The position numbers were made by a program, and so were the translations under genes. From the NCBI GenBank assembly GCA_964460785.1, contig CAYWQB010000002.1:248001-312000 (forward strand): a stretch of DNA of 64,000 nucleotides, in the 5' to 3' direction. This DNA is from CAYWQB01 sp964460785. Its GTDB lineage: Bacteria > Chlamydiota > Chlamydiia > Chlamydiales > CAYWQB01. The notes below the pieces were generated by a model. The model searched no databases. It was given only the letters and a program-made list of their open reading frames with translations, and was not told where the DNA came from. How positions within the stretch are numbered: position 1 is the stretch's first letter; the number at the start of each line of letters is the position of its first letter. Positions 7,521 through 16,090 of the stretch are shown piece after piece.

Positions 7521-9708
7521 GTTTTTTTATGCCGATAGGAGGCTGATCTCCTCCGACAAAATACTCCCAATACCAACTCTCTTGCCCTTCTAGAGGAGTC
7601 AGCTCTTTGCTAAGGCCTCCTTCAGGAGATGCTGTGATGCGCAACCTCATTCCCTTTGGCACTGCAAAATGGTAGTGCCCTTCAAAGGTCACTCCTTCAG
7701 CCTCAAACTCTGCATCATCCTCAAGTTCAACAATCAGAGCCTCTTGGTACTCAACATTTCCATACCAACACTGAGTCCAAAAGGAGCTTTGCATTCCTTG
7801 ATTTTTAACGGTCACATTTCTCAAGGAGCACTTGCCTTGCTTTTGTGCACTAAATAGAATATTCCCTTCTGTATCAACTGCCCCATAGGGTGATGAGGCT
7901 TCAACGTGCAAAGCACCATCTAGCTGCACATTGCTCATCTCAAGGGAAATAATCTCCAGAACAAGAGAGCTCCTATAGCCTATGCTTCCTCCCTGTACTT
8001 TTTGTGAAATAATGGAAAAAAGAGGCCCTAAGGCAGGTAGGTAGCGTAAGTAGAAACTTAAGCCCTGTGCAATAAACTCTTCCTCACTAACAAGCTCTGG
8101 AAGCTGCATTCCACAACCTGTTAAAAGCTCATGATGGTTCTTTGCTTGTGTGTAAGCTGCTCCTGCAGGAGTCCCTTCCAACTTACTTCCTGGCAGAAAT
8201 GGAGACTTAGTAGAAGAGATCGTCTTCTCTCGCAAATTGTATGTAATAAAAGTTGGCAGCTCTGCCTGCATCCCTACACTTAGGTTATCTGCAATATTTT
8301 GCATCATTGACTCAAGGCGCCCCCCTTGAGGGGCTTGATGAGCTCCCGTTTTATCATGGAAAGGAACATGGTGTTTTAAGTTGATCATTAAGCCTGGCAG
8401 CGGCTCACTCTCTGTAATAGCTTTTACAGCTGGTAAGTCCGCATACAAGATATTTGTATTAGCAGGAAAGCATGAATACCCAGGATTGCGTGGATCAGGA
8501 CGATCTTCAATACCATACTGTTTGAGTTCAGAATATTCGATATTTGAGATGCCTTTTTTTACTTGATCATTTAAGGCATGCTCAAAATATACATTGACCC
8601 CCTCTGCAGCCCCTACAGGACGATAGCAGGAAGCAAAACCAAAAAGCTTTTGCTCACAAACCCCCTTTCCCATGAAAGCAAGTAACCCATAATCTGTTCC
8701 TGCGATCGGGTTATTGATCTGGCGCACCACTGCTTTTTCTCTACCTTGCTGAGAAAACCAACTAAATACTTTAGCCTGTAAGCAAAGCTCCCAAATTACC
8801 CCATGCCCTCCAGGCTTTAAATAAAGCTCTAGAGCCCCTTTTGTTGACCAATGCCCTTCTTCAGTAAGAACAGGCACCAATGGCTGCTGGGCGATGACCA
8901 CTTGACCCTTTCCTCGACCAAAATATCTATTTTGCTCACAGATCTCTTTCACTCTTTCAAAGTTTTTCTTTTCTGGAGAGGTCATCATCATTACAGGTGT
9001 CTGCAACTGCTCCCCTTTAAGACTAAAATAAAGATACTCTTGTGCTAGCAAGTCATCAAACAGCCCTTGGAGAAGAGTCTTGCCTGAAAACTGCAAGCAG
9101 CCAACAGGCAAGCACTCTCCCGTTTTTTGATCGCGTAGATCAAAGCGATCTCCCGCTCCCCCTACAGGAAAAATATAGGCTGTATTTTTAAGCCCTTCAA
9201 TCCCCCAAAGGATAAATTCATCCATTTTTTCTGTTTTCTTCGAAAGGTCTTCCCCATCCGGCATTGCATAGGAAAGCTGTCCTTCTATACGAGGCCGCTC
9301 AAGTAAAAGGTGTAAAAACCAACGATGGTAGCCAAGAACCCCTCCAATCGCATGATAAAACTTTTCAACAGTCATCAGCTGCTGCAGAAGCTGCTGCAAA
9401 CGCTCGCTCAGAGTCTCTTGCTCTAGATCCCCAAAACGAAAGACGATATCAGCTTCCCCCAAGGCAAAGACAGCTTTTACAACATACTCAGCAGCAGGAT
9501 CAAAGGGCCTGCCATACGCCTTCATCAGCGACTCAAAAAGATCTTGTTGCTGCCGCACTTCTTGCTGTGAATCTAGCACCGCAATCTTTTCGTAGATCTC
9601 TTTATTTTTCAGAATTTGACTAATCAGGAGGTCTAACTTTTCGACTTTGTTTTCAACAAGTTCTACTTTACTGTCCAATAATGCCATAGGGTCGCTTTGC
9701 ATTTCCAT
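7495..9708 (-). CDS. Large UDP-sugar pyrophosphorylase-like protein (UGP/UAP family)
   Basis: 737 residues. A nucleotidyltransferase core starts near residue 190 with YIFPVGGAGDRFDL, a variant of the L-x-G-G-x-G-T-R nucleotide-binding loop. Further on are VMMMTSPEKKNFERV, YLKPGGHGVIW and INNPIAGTDYGLLAFMGKG, which match the order of motifs in UTP-dependent UGP/UAP pyrophosphorylases. It probably activates a sugar-1-phosphate with UTP, but the sugar cannot be told. About 180 residues precede the core and about 200 follow it, making it much longer than bacterial GlmU or GalU. The C-terminal third is rich in beta strands (LRNVTVKN, NVEYQEALIVELED), suggesting a left-handed helix or other beta domain. 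The ATG at 9708 lacks a clear Shine-Dalgarno. Confidence 0.65.
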   Translation of the reverse strand: MEMQSDPMALLDSKVELVENKVEKLDLLISQILKNKEIYEKIAVLDSQQEVRQQQDLFESLMKAYGRPFDPAAEYVVKAVFALGEADIVFRFGDLEQETLSERLQQLLQQLMTVEKFYHAIGGVLGYHRWFLHLLLERPRIEGQLSYAMPDGEDLSKKTEKMDEFILWGIEGLKNTAYIFPVGGAGDRFDLRDQKTGECLPVGCLQFSGKTLLQGLFDDLLAQEYLYFSLKGEQLQTPVMMMTSPEKKNFERVKEICEQNRYFGRGKGQVVIAQQPLVPVLTEEGHWSTKGALELYLKPGGHGVIWELCLQAKVFSWFSQQGREKAVVRQINNPIAGTDYGLLAFMGKGVCEQKLFGFASCYRPVGAAEGVNVYFEHALNDQVKKGISNIEYSELKQYGIEDRPDPRNPGYSCFPANTNILYADLPAVKAITESEPLPGLMINLKHHVPFHDKTGAHQAPQGGRLESMMQNIADNLSVGMQAELPTFITYNLREKTISSTKSPFLPGSKLEGTPAGAAYTQAKNHHELLTGCGMQLPELVSEEEFIAQGLSFYLRYLPALGPLFSIISQKVQGGSIGYRSSLVLEIISLEMSNVQLDGALHVEASSPYGAVDTEGNILFSAQKQGKCSLRNVTVKNQGMQSSFWTQCWYGNVEYQEALIVELEDDAEFEAEGVTFEGHYHFAVPKGMRLRITASPEGGLSKELTPLEGQESWYWEYFVGGDQPPIGIKKLKNMSESQ

Positions 9709-9788
9709 TTGGTCTCAAAAATGCGCAGGCTAGCAGATGAGAAATAAAAGGTAAAAAAAGATCTTTCGCCCCTTCGTTCTCTTTTTCT

Positions 9789-9818
9789 TTGACATCAATC
9801 GAAGCGAACCGATACAAA
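9789..9818 (+). promoter_or_regulatory. Putative promoter of the SWIB gene
   Basis: TTGACA (9789-9794) is a perfect -35 hexamer. TACAAA (9813-9818), four of six for the -10, follows after 18 bases. The SWIB start codon lies about 40 bases downstream behind a strong AAGGAGG. Confidence 0.4.
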
Positions 9819-9859
9819 TCGGCTTATTTTCACTTCATTTTGTCTCAAGGAGGCTCATC

Positions 9860-10114
9860 ATGGCAAAGAAGAATTCAGCACTCGCTCAGCCGGTAAAAGT
9901 TAGCGAAGCACTAGAAGCAGTTGTTGGCAAAGGACCTATGCCAAGAACACAAGTCACAAAAAAAGTATGGGAATACATCAAAAAGCACGATCTACAAGAT
10001 CCTAAAAATCGTCGTAACATTCTTCCTGATGCTAAGCTTGAAAAAGTTCTAGGGACAAAGCAAGCTGTTGACATGTTCAAAATGACAGGTCTGCTATCTG
10101 CTCACCTTAGCTAG
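9860..10114 (+). CDS. Small SWIB/MDM2-domain protein
   Basis: 84 residues that are almost entirely a SWIB fold (RTQVTKKVWEYIKKHDLQDP, then NRRNILPDAKLEKVLG and DMFKMTGLLSAHL). SWIB domains are typical of eukaryotic chromatin remodelling complexes, and among bacteria are characteristic of Chlamydiae, where they occur as this small protein and as a fusion to topoisomerase I. A role in chromatin or chromosome condensation is suspected, not proven. AAGGAGG stands 6 bases before the ATG. In Chlamydia the gene also precedes the lpxG homologue. It is preceded by a likely own promoter and followed by a hairpin. Confidence 0.93.
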   Translation: MAKKNSALAQPVKVSEALEAVVGKGPMPRTQVTKKVWEYIKKHDLQDPKNRRNILPDAKLEKVLGTKQAVDMFKMTGLLSAHLS

Positions 10115-10129
10115 TCTAGCCATAACAAG

Positions 10130-10155
10130 CTCAAGGTTTTATACTTGAGAATTTT
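10130..10155 (+). terminator. Possible weak terminator after the SWIB gene
   Basis: CTCAAG (10130-10135) and CTTGAG (10144-10149) form a 6-base-pair stem with an 8-base loop, followed by AATTTTGTT. The short T-run makes it weak. A second small stem (GACTA/TAGTC) lies at about 10165-10181. Confidence 0.35.
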
Positions 10156-10200
10156 GTTGTCAGCGACTAGACTTTTTAGTCACAGCCTTTTCTGTTACTT

Positions 10201-11181
10201 ATGTCTAGTCGCTTCACAAAAGCTTTAATTTCTGCTGCTTGGGACTCCTTCTGTATAGGAAGTATAGTAGGTATTTGGCCTCGCTATATTGAGCACAGAA
10301 TTCTGAAAACTTCGCATGTCCACCTTTCTTCCAGCAAGCTTTCTAGCCCTCTTCGCATCCTTCACCTGTCAGACATTCATTTTAATCCCTCATTTCCCCG
10401 CAACCACCTCCTTCGCCTTAAGCGCATTCATGACCGCTTCTCTCCCCACCTTGTGTGCTTCACAGGAGATTTTTTCTGCCGAGAAACAGTTTATGACCCA
10501 AAAGCTTTAGCTGCTTTTTTCCACTCTATGCATGGGCATTTAGGCTCTTACTACTGCCTAGGTAATCATGATTACACGCCTTATTTAACGATTCGCAATG
10601 GGGTCATCGAGCCAAAAGCTAGTCACCAGCAATCTCTCCCTGTTGTGACAGGATTCAAAAAACTACTATCCAAACCTGATGTATGCCGCAAGCCCCCTTT
10701 GAAAGAGGGAGTCTCTTCTGCCCCTTCAGAAGCTATTTTGTCTCTGATGAATGAAGCAGGGTTTACCCTTCTACACAATAGCTGCCAACAGCTTGAGTGG
10801 AAAGGAACTCCTGTACAAATGATAGGCCTAGGAGACTATTGGTCCGGACACTTTGCTCCTCATGAAAAACTATTCCATGACTCGCCTTCTACCCTACAGA
10901 TTTTACTCTCTCACAACCCTGATAGCTTAATCGATTTAGAGTCTTTTACTTTTGACCTAGCGCTATGTGGACATACGCATGGTCGACAGGTTAATCTTCC
11001 TTTTATCGGCAAGCGGCTCTCTCCAACTCTTCGTGATGGATGGGCCAGAGGGTTATACAAGCTAAAAGATCAGCAGTTTAGCTATACGAACCGAGGATTG
11101 GGGGGACAGACTGTTTTTCGCTGGTTTTCTCCTCCTGAATGTACATGTATCACAATTGAAGGAGACTCGAGCCATGCTTGA
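10201..11181 (+). CDS. lpxG: UDP-2,3-diacylglucosamine hydrolase, LpxG-type metallophosphoesterase
   Basis: 326 residues of the calcineurin-like phosphoesterase family. The metal-binding signatures appear in order: LHLSDIHFN (D-x-H), CFTGDFF (G-D), CLGNHDY (G-N-H-D), LLSHNPD and LCGHTHGRQ (G-H-x-H). An N-terminal hydrophobic stretch precedes them. In Chlamydia the gene next to SWIB and ispD encodes LpxG, which hydrolyses UDP-2,3-diacylglucosamine to lipid X during lipid A synthesis. The same neighbourhood here supports that assignment over a generic YkuE/YaeI phosphoesterase. It overlaps ispD by 8 bases. Confidence 0.82.
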   Translation: MSSRFTKALISAAWDSFCIGSIVGIWPRYIEHRILKTSHVHLSSSKLSSPLRILHLSDIHFNPSFPRNHLLRLKRIHDRFSPHLVCFTGDFFCRETVYDPKALAAFFHSMHGHLGSYYCLGNHDYTPYLTIRNGVIEPKASHQQSLPVVTGFKKLLSKPDVCRKPPLKEGVSSAPSEAILSLMNEAGFTLLHNSCQQLEWKGTPVQMIGLGDYWSGHFAPHEKLFHDSPSTLQILLSHNPDSLIDLESFTFDLALCGHTHGRQVNLPFIGKRLSPTLRDGWARGLYKLKDQQFSYTNRGLGGQTVFRWFSPPECTCITIEGDSSHA

Positions 11182-11857
11182 GACCGCTATTATCTTTCTG
11201 GCAGGGGGTGTGGGGAAAAGATTTGGAGGAGAGCTTCCAAAACAATACACTCTGCTGCAGAACAAACCACTATTTGCCTATAGCCTAGAAAAATTTTTAA
11301 GAATGGATTTTGTCCAAGAAATTGTTGTGGTAGCAGAGGAGGAGTATCACCATTATTTTACTCCTTACTTAGAAACCAAAACATTTCGGTTTGCATCACC
11401 AGGCCAAGAAAGGCAAGACTCTGTCTACTCAGGGCTACAACAAGTTTCTGAAACAGCGACCCTTATCGCTGTACATGATGGAGCTCGTCCTTTTTTTCCT
11501 GAGCTTGCCTTTAAAAGGGCATGTCAAACTGCCAATGAGCAAGGCGCAGCCCTGCTAGCCTCCCCAGCAACGGATACCATTAAAAAGGTTTCCTCCCAAC
11601 AAGTTGTGACAACAATTCCTCGCCAAGAGGTTTACCAGGCGCAGACTCCCCAAGTCATACAAAAAGGGCTTCTCCAAAGAGCTTTTTCTCACGTCCAAAA
11701 GCACAATCTCACAGTGACCGATGATGTCTCCATGGTAGAAGCTATGGGCCTTCCCGTTCATATTGTTGATAGTCCAGCAACAAATCTTAAAATTACACAT
11801 CCCCAAGATCTTTTAATTGCACAAGCGATTTTATCCTCATGCACCACTGGAAAGTAA
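11174..11857 (+). CDS. ispD: 2-C-methyl-D-erythritol 4-phosphate cytidylyltransferase
   Basis: 227 residues from the ATG at 11174, chosen because GGAG lies 9 bases upstream and the protein then begins directly with the first strand (ETAIIFLAGGVGKRFGGELP). IspD couples CTP to methylerythritol phosphate in the non-mevalonate isoprenoid pathway. The CTP-binding loop AGGVGKRFGGELPKQY, the metal-site strand VHDGARPF and the later DDVSMVEAMG block are all intact. It overlaps lpxG at its start and truA by 19 bases at its end, forming a tight operon also seen in Chlamydia. Confidence 0.92.
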   Translation: MLETAIIFLAGGVGKRFGGELPKQYTLLQNKPLFAYSLEKFLRMDFVQEIVVVAEEEYHHYFTPYLETKTFRFASPGQERQDSVYSGLQQVSETATLIAVHDGARPFFPELAFKRACQTANEQGAALLASPATDTIKKVSSQQVVTTIPRQEVYQAQTPQVIQKGLLQRAFSHVQKHNLTVTDDVSMVEAMGLPVHIVDSPATNLKITHPQDLLIAQAILSSCTTGK

Positions 11858-12660
11858 CTCTCAGCTATAAGGGAACTGATTTTTGTGGTTGGCAAAAACA
11901 GCCTGTGGGAACCTCGGTTCAATCCATTGTTGAAGCCTCTTTAGAGCAGATTTGTCAAGCACCTACACGCGTGGTAGGCTCTGGCAGAACTGATGCTGGC
12001 GTCCATGCTTTAGGACAGGTCATCCACTTTAGAACTGCTAAGCGTTATGAAGAGAGAAAGCTGCTCTACTCTATGAATAGCCTCCTTCCTTCATCCATAC
12101 GAGCCATTGATGTTACAGAAGCCTCTCCAGAGTTTCATGCTCAAAAAAAAGCCCTACGAAAAACCTACTGTTATTATCTTTTTTTAGGATCCCATCCCTT
12201 GCCCTTTATCAAAGACTATAGTTGGCACTACAGAGGGTCTTTAGACATGGCAAGCATGCAGCATGCTGCTAATCTCTTTATTGGCACACACAACTTTCGC
12301 TCATTTTCCAATCAAGCAGATCAGGGAAGTTGTGCCAAAAACCCTGTGAGAACCATCTATCAGGCACAATGGGAAGAACAAGGCCCCTTATTAAAATTTA
12401 GCATCACAGGTAGTGGCTTCTTATATAAAATGGTACGAAATATTGTGGGATCTCTTGTCAGTGTAGGACGAGGCAAGACCTCTATAGAGGAACTTCAAAG
12501 CATCTTAGATGCTAAAGAGCGCTCTGCGGCTCCTGCCTGTGCCCCACCTCAAGGGCTTTTTTTGCAGCAAGTTGACTACGCAGGATTTCCTACTGTTTTT
12601 GCGCAAGCGCCTCTCCCACCTCTTGCAGAGATTGGCAGAAGTAAAACGCAGGATCATTAA
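11839..12660 (+). CDS. truA: tRNA pseudouridine(38-40) synthase
   Basis: 273 residues. The catalytic aspartate lies in GSGRTDAGVHALGQV. YKGTDFCGWQKQ near the N-terminus and GSGFLYKMVRNIVGSLV near the C-terminus are TruA signatures. It isomerises uridines 38-40 in the tRNA anticodon arm. The start overlaps ispD by 19 bases. Its last 71 bases overlap the convergent HAD phosphatase gene, an unusually long tail-to-tail overlap. Confidence 0.93.
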   Translation: MHHWKVTLSYKGTDFCGWQKQPVGTSVQSIVEASLEQICQAPTRVVGSGRTDAGVHALGQVIHFRTAKRYEERKLLYSMNSLLPSSIRAIDVTEASPEFHAQKKALRKTYCYYLFLGSHPLPFIKDYSWHYRGSLDMASMQHAANLFIGTHNFRSFSNQADQGSCAKNPVRTIYQAQWEEQGPLLKFSITGSGFLYKMVRNIVGSLVSVGRGKTSIEELQSILDAKERSAAPACAPPQGLFLQQVDYAGFPTVFAQAPLPPLAEIGRSKTQDH

Positions 12661-13282
12661 AAAACTCCTCAGGGAAAAGAGGTTCTTGTTGCACTAATAC
12701 ACGCTTGGCAGGAGTCTGCTGTAAAGCGCGAACGCCTCGAGGAGCATCCTCAAACCCAATCACGCGCTTGTCATGTCCATGCATACGATCGATTGCCTGT
12801 AAAAAGCTCTCAGGACTTGGTTTGGGCTGACTAAAATCTTCCCTTGTCACCCAAAGAGGAATTCTCTGTAAAGAGGGAAGCTGCTGAACAATATGCTCCG
12901 TCCATACACGCTTTGAGTGTGTTGCCACACAAAAGGCTTTCTTCCTACTAGACAGCTGCTCCAAAAGCTCATCTGCTCCGGGCATGAGCTTCAACCCCTT
13001 TTGGTCAAACTCTTCATACAGAAGGGGCTCTTTTTCTTTGTAAAAGGATTCCCAACTTCCCTGTTCTTTCTCTAAATGAGGGTAGAGACTGCACAGCTTT
13101 TCTTTCAGTGCAAACCCTCCAGAATGAGCGACCTTGCAGTAGTCTGACAGGTCCCATTCAAGAGCATACCCATGTTTTTCACATAGATTCATAAAAGCTG
13201 CATAGTGCAGGGGCTCTGTATCTACAAGTAGTCCATCGAAGTCAAAAAGGAACAAATCAAATTCTTCAATCCAATCCCACAT
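12590..13282 (-). CDS. HAD superfamily phosphatase (phosphoglycolate phosphatase-like)
   Basis: 230 residues from the ATG at 13282. A GTG- or ATG-type start at 13324 would add 14 residues and reach into the divergent gene's leader. The catalytic motif I is FDFDGLLVDTEP (D-x-D). Motif II is at FCVATHSKRVW, and motif III/IV at KPSPESFLQA plus VIGFEDAPRGV. A helical cap lies between motifs I and II, as in subclass I HADs such as phosphoglycolate and beta-phosphoglucomutase relatives. The substrate is not clear. Chlamydia has a gph-like gene at the same place after truA. Its 3' end overlaps truA by 71 bases. Confidence 0.85.
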   Translation of the reverse strand: MWDWIEEFDLFLFDFDGLLVDTEPLHYAAFMNLCEKHGYALEWDLSDYCKVAHSGGFALKEKLCSLYPHLEKEQGSWESFYKEKEPLLYEEFDQKGLKLMPGADELLEQLSSRKKAFCVATHSKRVWTEHIVQQLPSLQRIPLWVTREDFSQPKPSPESFLQAIDRMHGHDKRVIGFEDAPRGVRALQQTPAKRVLVQQEPLFPEEFFNDPAFYFCQSLQEVGEALAQKQ

Positions 13283-13344
13283 AGAATTCTCTTTTTTTGT
13301 ATGAATGGATATGTATCCTACCATTGTTTGAACAAAGAAGAAAG

Positions 13345-14169
13345 ATGAAAGACTTTACTATAGGGCTTCTACTCTCCCTTCTCTTTTATGCCTGCTCAGG
13401 AGCAGAACAGACAGAAAGTAAAGCTCTGCGAAAAAAGAATCAAATTGCAGCGCCTCTACTCAGAGATGAGGAAGAGGAAGTTCTTTATCTCCCTTCCAAT
13501 CTAACCTCCCCCTCTCCTTCCTACCCTTGGCAGACAACATATGCTCAATCCAGCCAACTTTCCCTGATTACAAAAGAGTATTTTCGCTGCAAAGGATCTA
13601 TACAAAATCCCCCCTACCAACAAGAAGGTCAAGAGGCCTATACTTTTGATTGCCGAGGAGGAAACAAGCATAGCCTTCCTTTAAGAGATGGAGAAGAGTT
13701 TATCTATCCTATCCTCATTAACTTACTTAACTTCCTACAAAAAAAAACTGAGAAGCAAGTCATTGTGCTTAGCGGCCATCGGTGTCCTGAGCATAACACC
13801 TATATAGACCCATCTTCTTATAATAGAACTTCCAAACATCAGATTGGTGCTGAGGTTGCTTTCTACCTCCAAGGGCTAGAGTCTTCTCCTGAAAAGGTAG
13901 TTTCCCTTCTCATGGAATATTACCAATCCTCAGAAGAGAAGAGCTTGCAGAGCTTTTCTCGATATGAAAAGCCTGATACAAATGTATCGACTCCCCCTTG
14001 GTATAACAAAGAAATTTTTATCAAAATGTTCCTAGAGGGAGAAGGACGAAATCGGGAAATATCGATTTCCCACCCCTACATCTCAGTACAAGTTCGCTAT
14101 GACTCTACTCTAGGCAAGCGCGTTTACTATTCTTGGGATCAAGCACATAAACAATTCTATAGATGGTAA
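13345..14169 (+). CDS. Putative lipoprotein with degenerate M15/DUF882-type peptidase domain
   Basis: 274 residues from the ATG at 13345, behind AGAAGAAAG. The N-terminus is a signal peptide with a possible lipobox at Cys17 (FYACSG). The middle resembles zinc D-Ala-D-Ala carboxypeptidases of the M15/DUF882 type: VIVLSGHRCPEHN, then SKHQIGAEVAF. In active members the His of SKH is followed seven residues on by an Asp ligand (H-x6-D). Here His165 is kept but position 172 is Ala (codon GCT), so the metal site looks incomplete. A later His in ISHPYISVQVRYD is present. It may bind peptidoglycan without cutting it. Its place after the HAD gene matches an unnamed Chlamydia gene. Confidence 0.5.
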   Translation: MKDFTIGLLLSLLFYACSGAEQTESKALRKKNQIAAPLLRDEEEEVLYLPSNLTSPSPSYPWQTTYAQSSQLSLITKEYFRCKGSIQNPPYQQEGQEAYTFDCRGGNKHSLPLRDGEEFIYPILINLLNFLQKKTEKQVIVLSGHRCPEHNTYIDPSSYNRTSKHQIGAEVAFYLQGLESSPEKVVSLLMEYYQSSEEKSLQSFSRYEKPDTNVSTPPWYNKEIFIKMFLEGEGRNREISISHPYISVQVRYDSTLGKRVYYSWDQAHKQFYRW

Positions 14170-14216
14170 TCGTTGTTGAAAAACCTTCTATTGCATAGAA
14201 TAGTGAGCTTTGTTGA

Positions 14217-14299
14217 GCCGATGTGGCGGAATGGTAGACGCGGTGGATTCAAAATCCACTCTTAGCAATAAGGTGCTGGTTCGAGTCCAGTCATCGGCA
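14217..14299 (+). tRNA. tRNA-Leu (anticodon CAA)
   Basis: An 83-base cloverleaf. Acceptor GCCGATG (14217-14223) pairs with CATCGGC (14292-14298), with discriminator A. The anticodon stem GTGGA/TCCAC encloses loop TTCAAAA, giving CAA. The long variable arm is typical of leucine tRNAs. The 3' CCA is not encoded. It sits at the left edge of the block of genes that is absent from the Chlamydia gene order. Confidence 0.93.
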
Positions 14300-14316
14300 A
14301 TCTCAATATTCGGAGT

Positions 14317-15564
14317 ATGACTTTGACGTCTACGCTCTCCTTTCAATCCCGCTTACAATTTCACATATTCAATGCACTCTCTAAGGCCCTCTCATTATTA
14401 CCCATGAGATGGACTTGGTCCCTTGGTAAAATGCTAGGCCTACTTGCCTATTATGCGATCCCAAGGCGCAGAAAAATCACTCTGCATAATGTTGCGATTG
14501 CCTCTACACTTGGTATTCCTCAAGAGAGGATCCCCTCCTTTGCTAAACAGCACTTTATGAGTCTGGGTAAAATACTACTCGAGTCTTTTGCTATTTATAG
14601 TAAGAGTGACTGTTTTATCCAAAACTACTACCAGCTACAAGCTGAGATAGAAGATGCAAGACAAACGGCCATTCAGTTTGTGCCCCACATGGGTAACTGG
14701 GAAGGACTTTTCCAATATGTCTGTTTGAATGATATCACCAAGTGGACTGTAGCAAGAAAAGCTGACTCCGAAGCTCTAGATACCTGGCTACTAGCCAAGC
14801 GTACACAGAGAGGAGGAAAGGTGATCTTAAAAGAAGGCACGTTACGCAGATTCCTTAAGCCTTTAAAAGAAGGTCATAGCTTAAGCTTGCTTGCCGACCA
14901 ATCGCATACTATAGGGAACTTTTACCTTCCTCTTTTAGGTGCAAAAGCTACCCATGCTACCACTCCTGCTGTATTTGCAAGGCTGACAGGCCTTCCAGTG
15001 CGGGTCTCACATATAAGATGGAAAAAAGATCACTGGGACCTTCATTTCAGTTCTCCAATCTATCCTAATCAGAGCCTATCAAAGCAAGAAGACATCGAAA
15101 GGATGATGCAGGCCATCATCAAAGAAACAGAAAAAGCGATCTTAGCTTCACCTGCAGAATGGTTTTGGAGCCATAACCGCTGGAAGCTACCAGCCTCTGA
15201 TGCTCTACCTCGCAAAATGAGAGGAGAAGATCTACTCATCATCTTTCCTCATGAAGAGGTTCCCTTCTCCCTTAGCCAATCCATTCTGTCTTTGATAAAA
15301 AATCTCTATCCACATGCTCGCTTACACTTGTGCTTACCCACTCAAGATGCTGAAAAAGATTATGCAAGCGCAGCATCTATCCAAGTGTATAGGAACACCA
15401 AAGAGTTATTTTTCAAAAACTATGCGATCCAAATTGTTTTTGATCTTTCCAACACACCTAATCTAGGCAAGCACTTCCTTAAACAGTCTGCTACTTTTGC
15501 TCAGAGTTTCGAAAGCCCTAACCAACTCCTCACATTACTCGATGGCTTCCTACAAAACACATAA
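14317..15564 (+). CDS. LpxL/HtrB-family lipid A acyltransferase, copy 1
   Basis: 415 residues. The acyltransferase motif H-x4-E is FVPHMGNWEG, followed by SLLADQS and PAVFARLTGLPV, as in LpxL/LpxM. An N-terminal hydrophobic segment anchors it to the inner membrane. It would add a secondary acyl chain to Kdo-lipid A. Bacterial LpxL proteins are near 306 residues. Here about 110 residues follow the usual C-terminus (from MRGEDLLIIFPHEE), with an alternating strand-helix pattern resembling a small Rossmann-like domain. A CGGAG sits very close to the ATG at 14317, so the start is not certain. A second copy lies at 16091. Confidence 0.85.
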   Translation: MTLTSTLSFQSRLQFHIFNALSKALSLLPMRWTWSLGKMLGLLAYYAIPRRRKITLHNVAIASTLGIPQERIPSFAKQHFMSLGKILLESFAIYSKSDCFIQNYYQLQAEIEDARQTAIQFVPHMGNWEGLFQYVCLNDITKWTVARKADSEALDTWLLAKRTQRGGKVILKEGTLRRFLKPLKEGHSLSLLADQSHTIGNFYLPLLGAKATHATTPAVFARLTGLPVRVSHIRWKKDHWDLHFSSPIYPNQSLSKQEDIERMMQAIIKETEKAILASPAEWFWSHNRWKLPASDALPRKMRGEDLLIIFPHEEVPFSLSQSILSLIKNLYPHARLHLCLPTQDAEKDYASAASIQVYRNTKELFFKNYAIQIVFDLSNTPNLGKHFLKQSATFAQSFESPNQLLTLLDGFLQNT

Positions 15565-15997
15565 CTACTTTAATACCCTGCTTCTCCTTCCAATAAGCCT
15601 CTGTGTCATATATTTTTATCGTTTACACGCATATGCCTTGCCTTACAGTGCGGGATTTATATATGCCACGCTGTTTTTCTCTCCTGATGTAGACTTGAGC
15701 TACAAAGTCAAACCGTTGAGCTTACGAGGCATCTTATCCTACCCCTTACGCTCATACTCTTACCTCTTTCGTCATCGAGGCTTCTCTCACTATTGGCTTT
15801 TAGGAACTATCTCTAGAGTCTTGTGGTTAATTATTTTCTTCTCTCCTCTTATTGCAGCTGGAATTTTCTTTCCCCCTCAGTGGGTGAACCCTGTTACTTC
15901 TTTCGCAATAAATCACCTGCAAGAACTCCTCTGGATTTTTCTAGGATTCCTTGCTGCAGATACTGGACATCTCCTTCTTGACCTATTGATCAGGTAA
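15542..15997 (+). CDS. DUF2227-like metal-binding membrane protein
   Basis: 151 residues from the ATG at 15542, overlapping the first lpxL-like gene by 23 bases. The order of candidate metal ligands (YKTHNYFN, FFSPDVDL, FRHRGFSHYW and a C-terminal ADTGHLLLD) matches the His/Asp pattern of the DUF2227 family of putative metal-binding proteins and related membrane-bound hydrolases. Three or four hydrophobic segments are visible. The two flanking LpxL-like genes suggest a role in the cell envelope, perhaps in lipid metabolism, but no reaction is known. Confidence 0.6.
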   Translation: MASYKTHNYFNTLLLLPISLCVIYFYRLHAYALPYSAGFIYATLFFSPDVDLSYKVKPLSLRGILSYPLRSYSYLFRHRGFSHYWLLGTISRVLWLIIFFSPLIAAGIFFPPQWVNPVTSFAINHLQELLWIFLGFLAADTGHLLLDLLIR

Positions 15998-16090
15998 ATA
16001 CGGCACGCAACCTACCAAAAGTCAAATGCTTGTGTTTATTTTAAATATCTATAAACTCTTCGACGTATTAACCTCATAATTTTCCACCAA

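Noticed and set aside
9709..9725. A GG-N10-GC match before the SWIB gene as a second sigma-54 promoter
   Set aside because: TGGTCT-CAAAA-ATGC keeps the GG and GC but misses four other consensus positions and lies 135 bases from the gene, which has a better sigma-70-type candidate.
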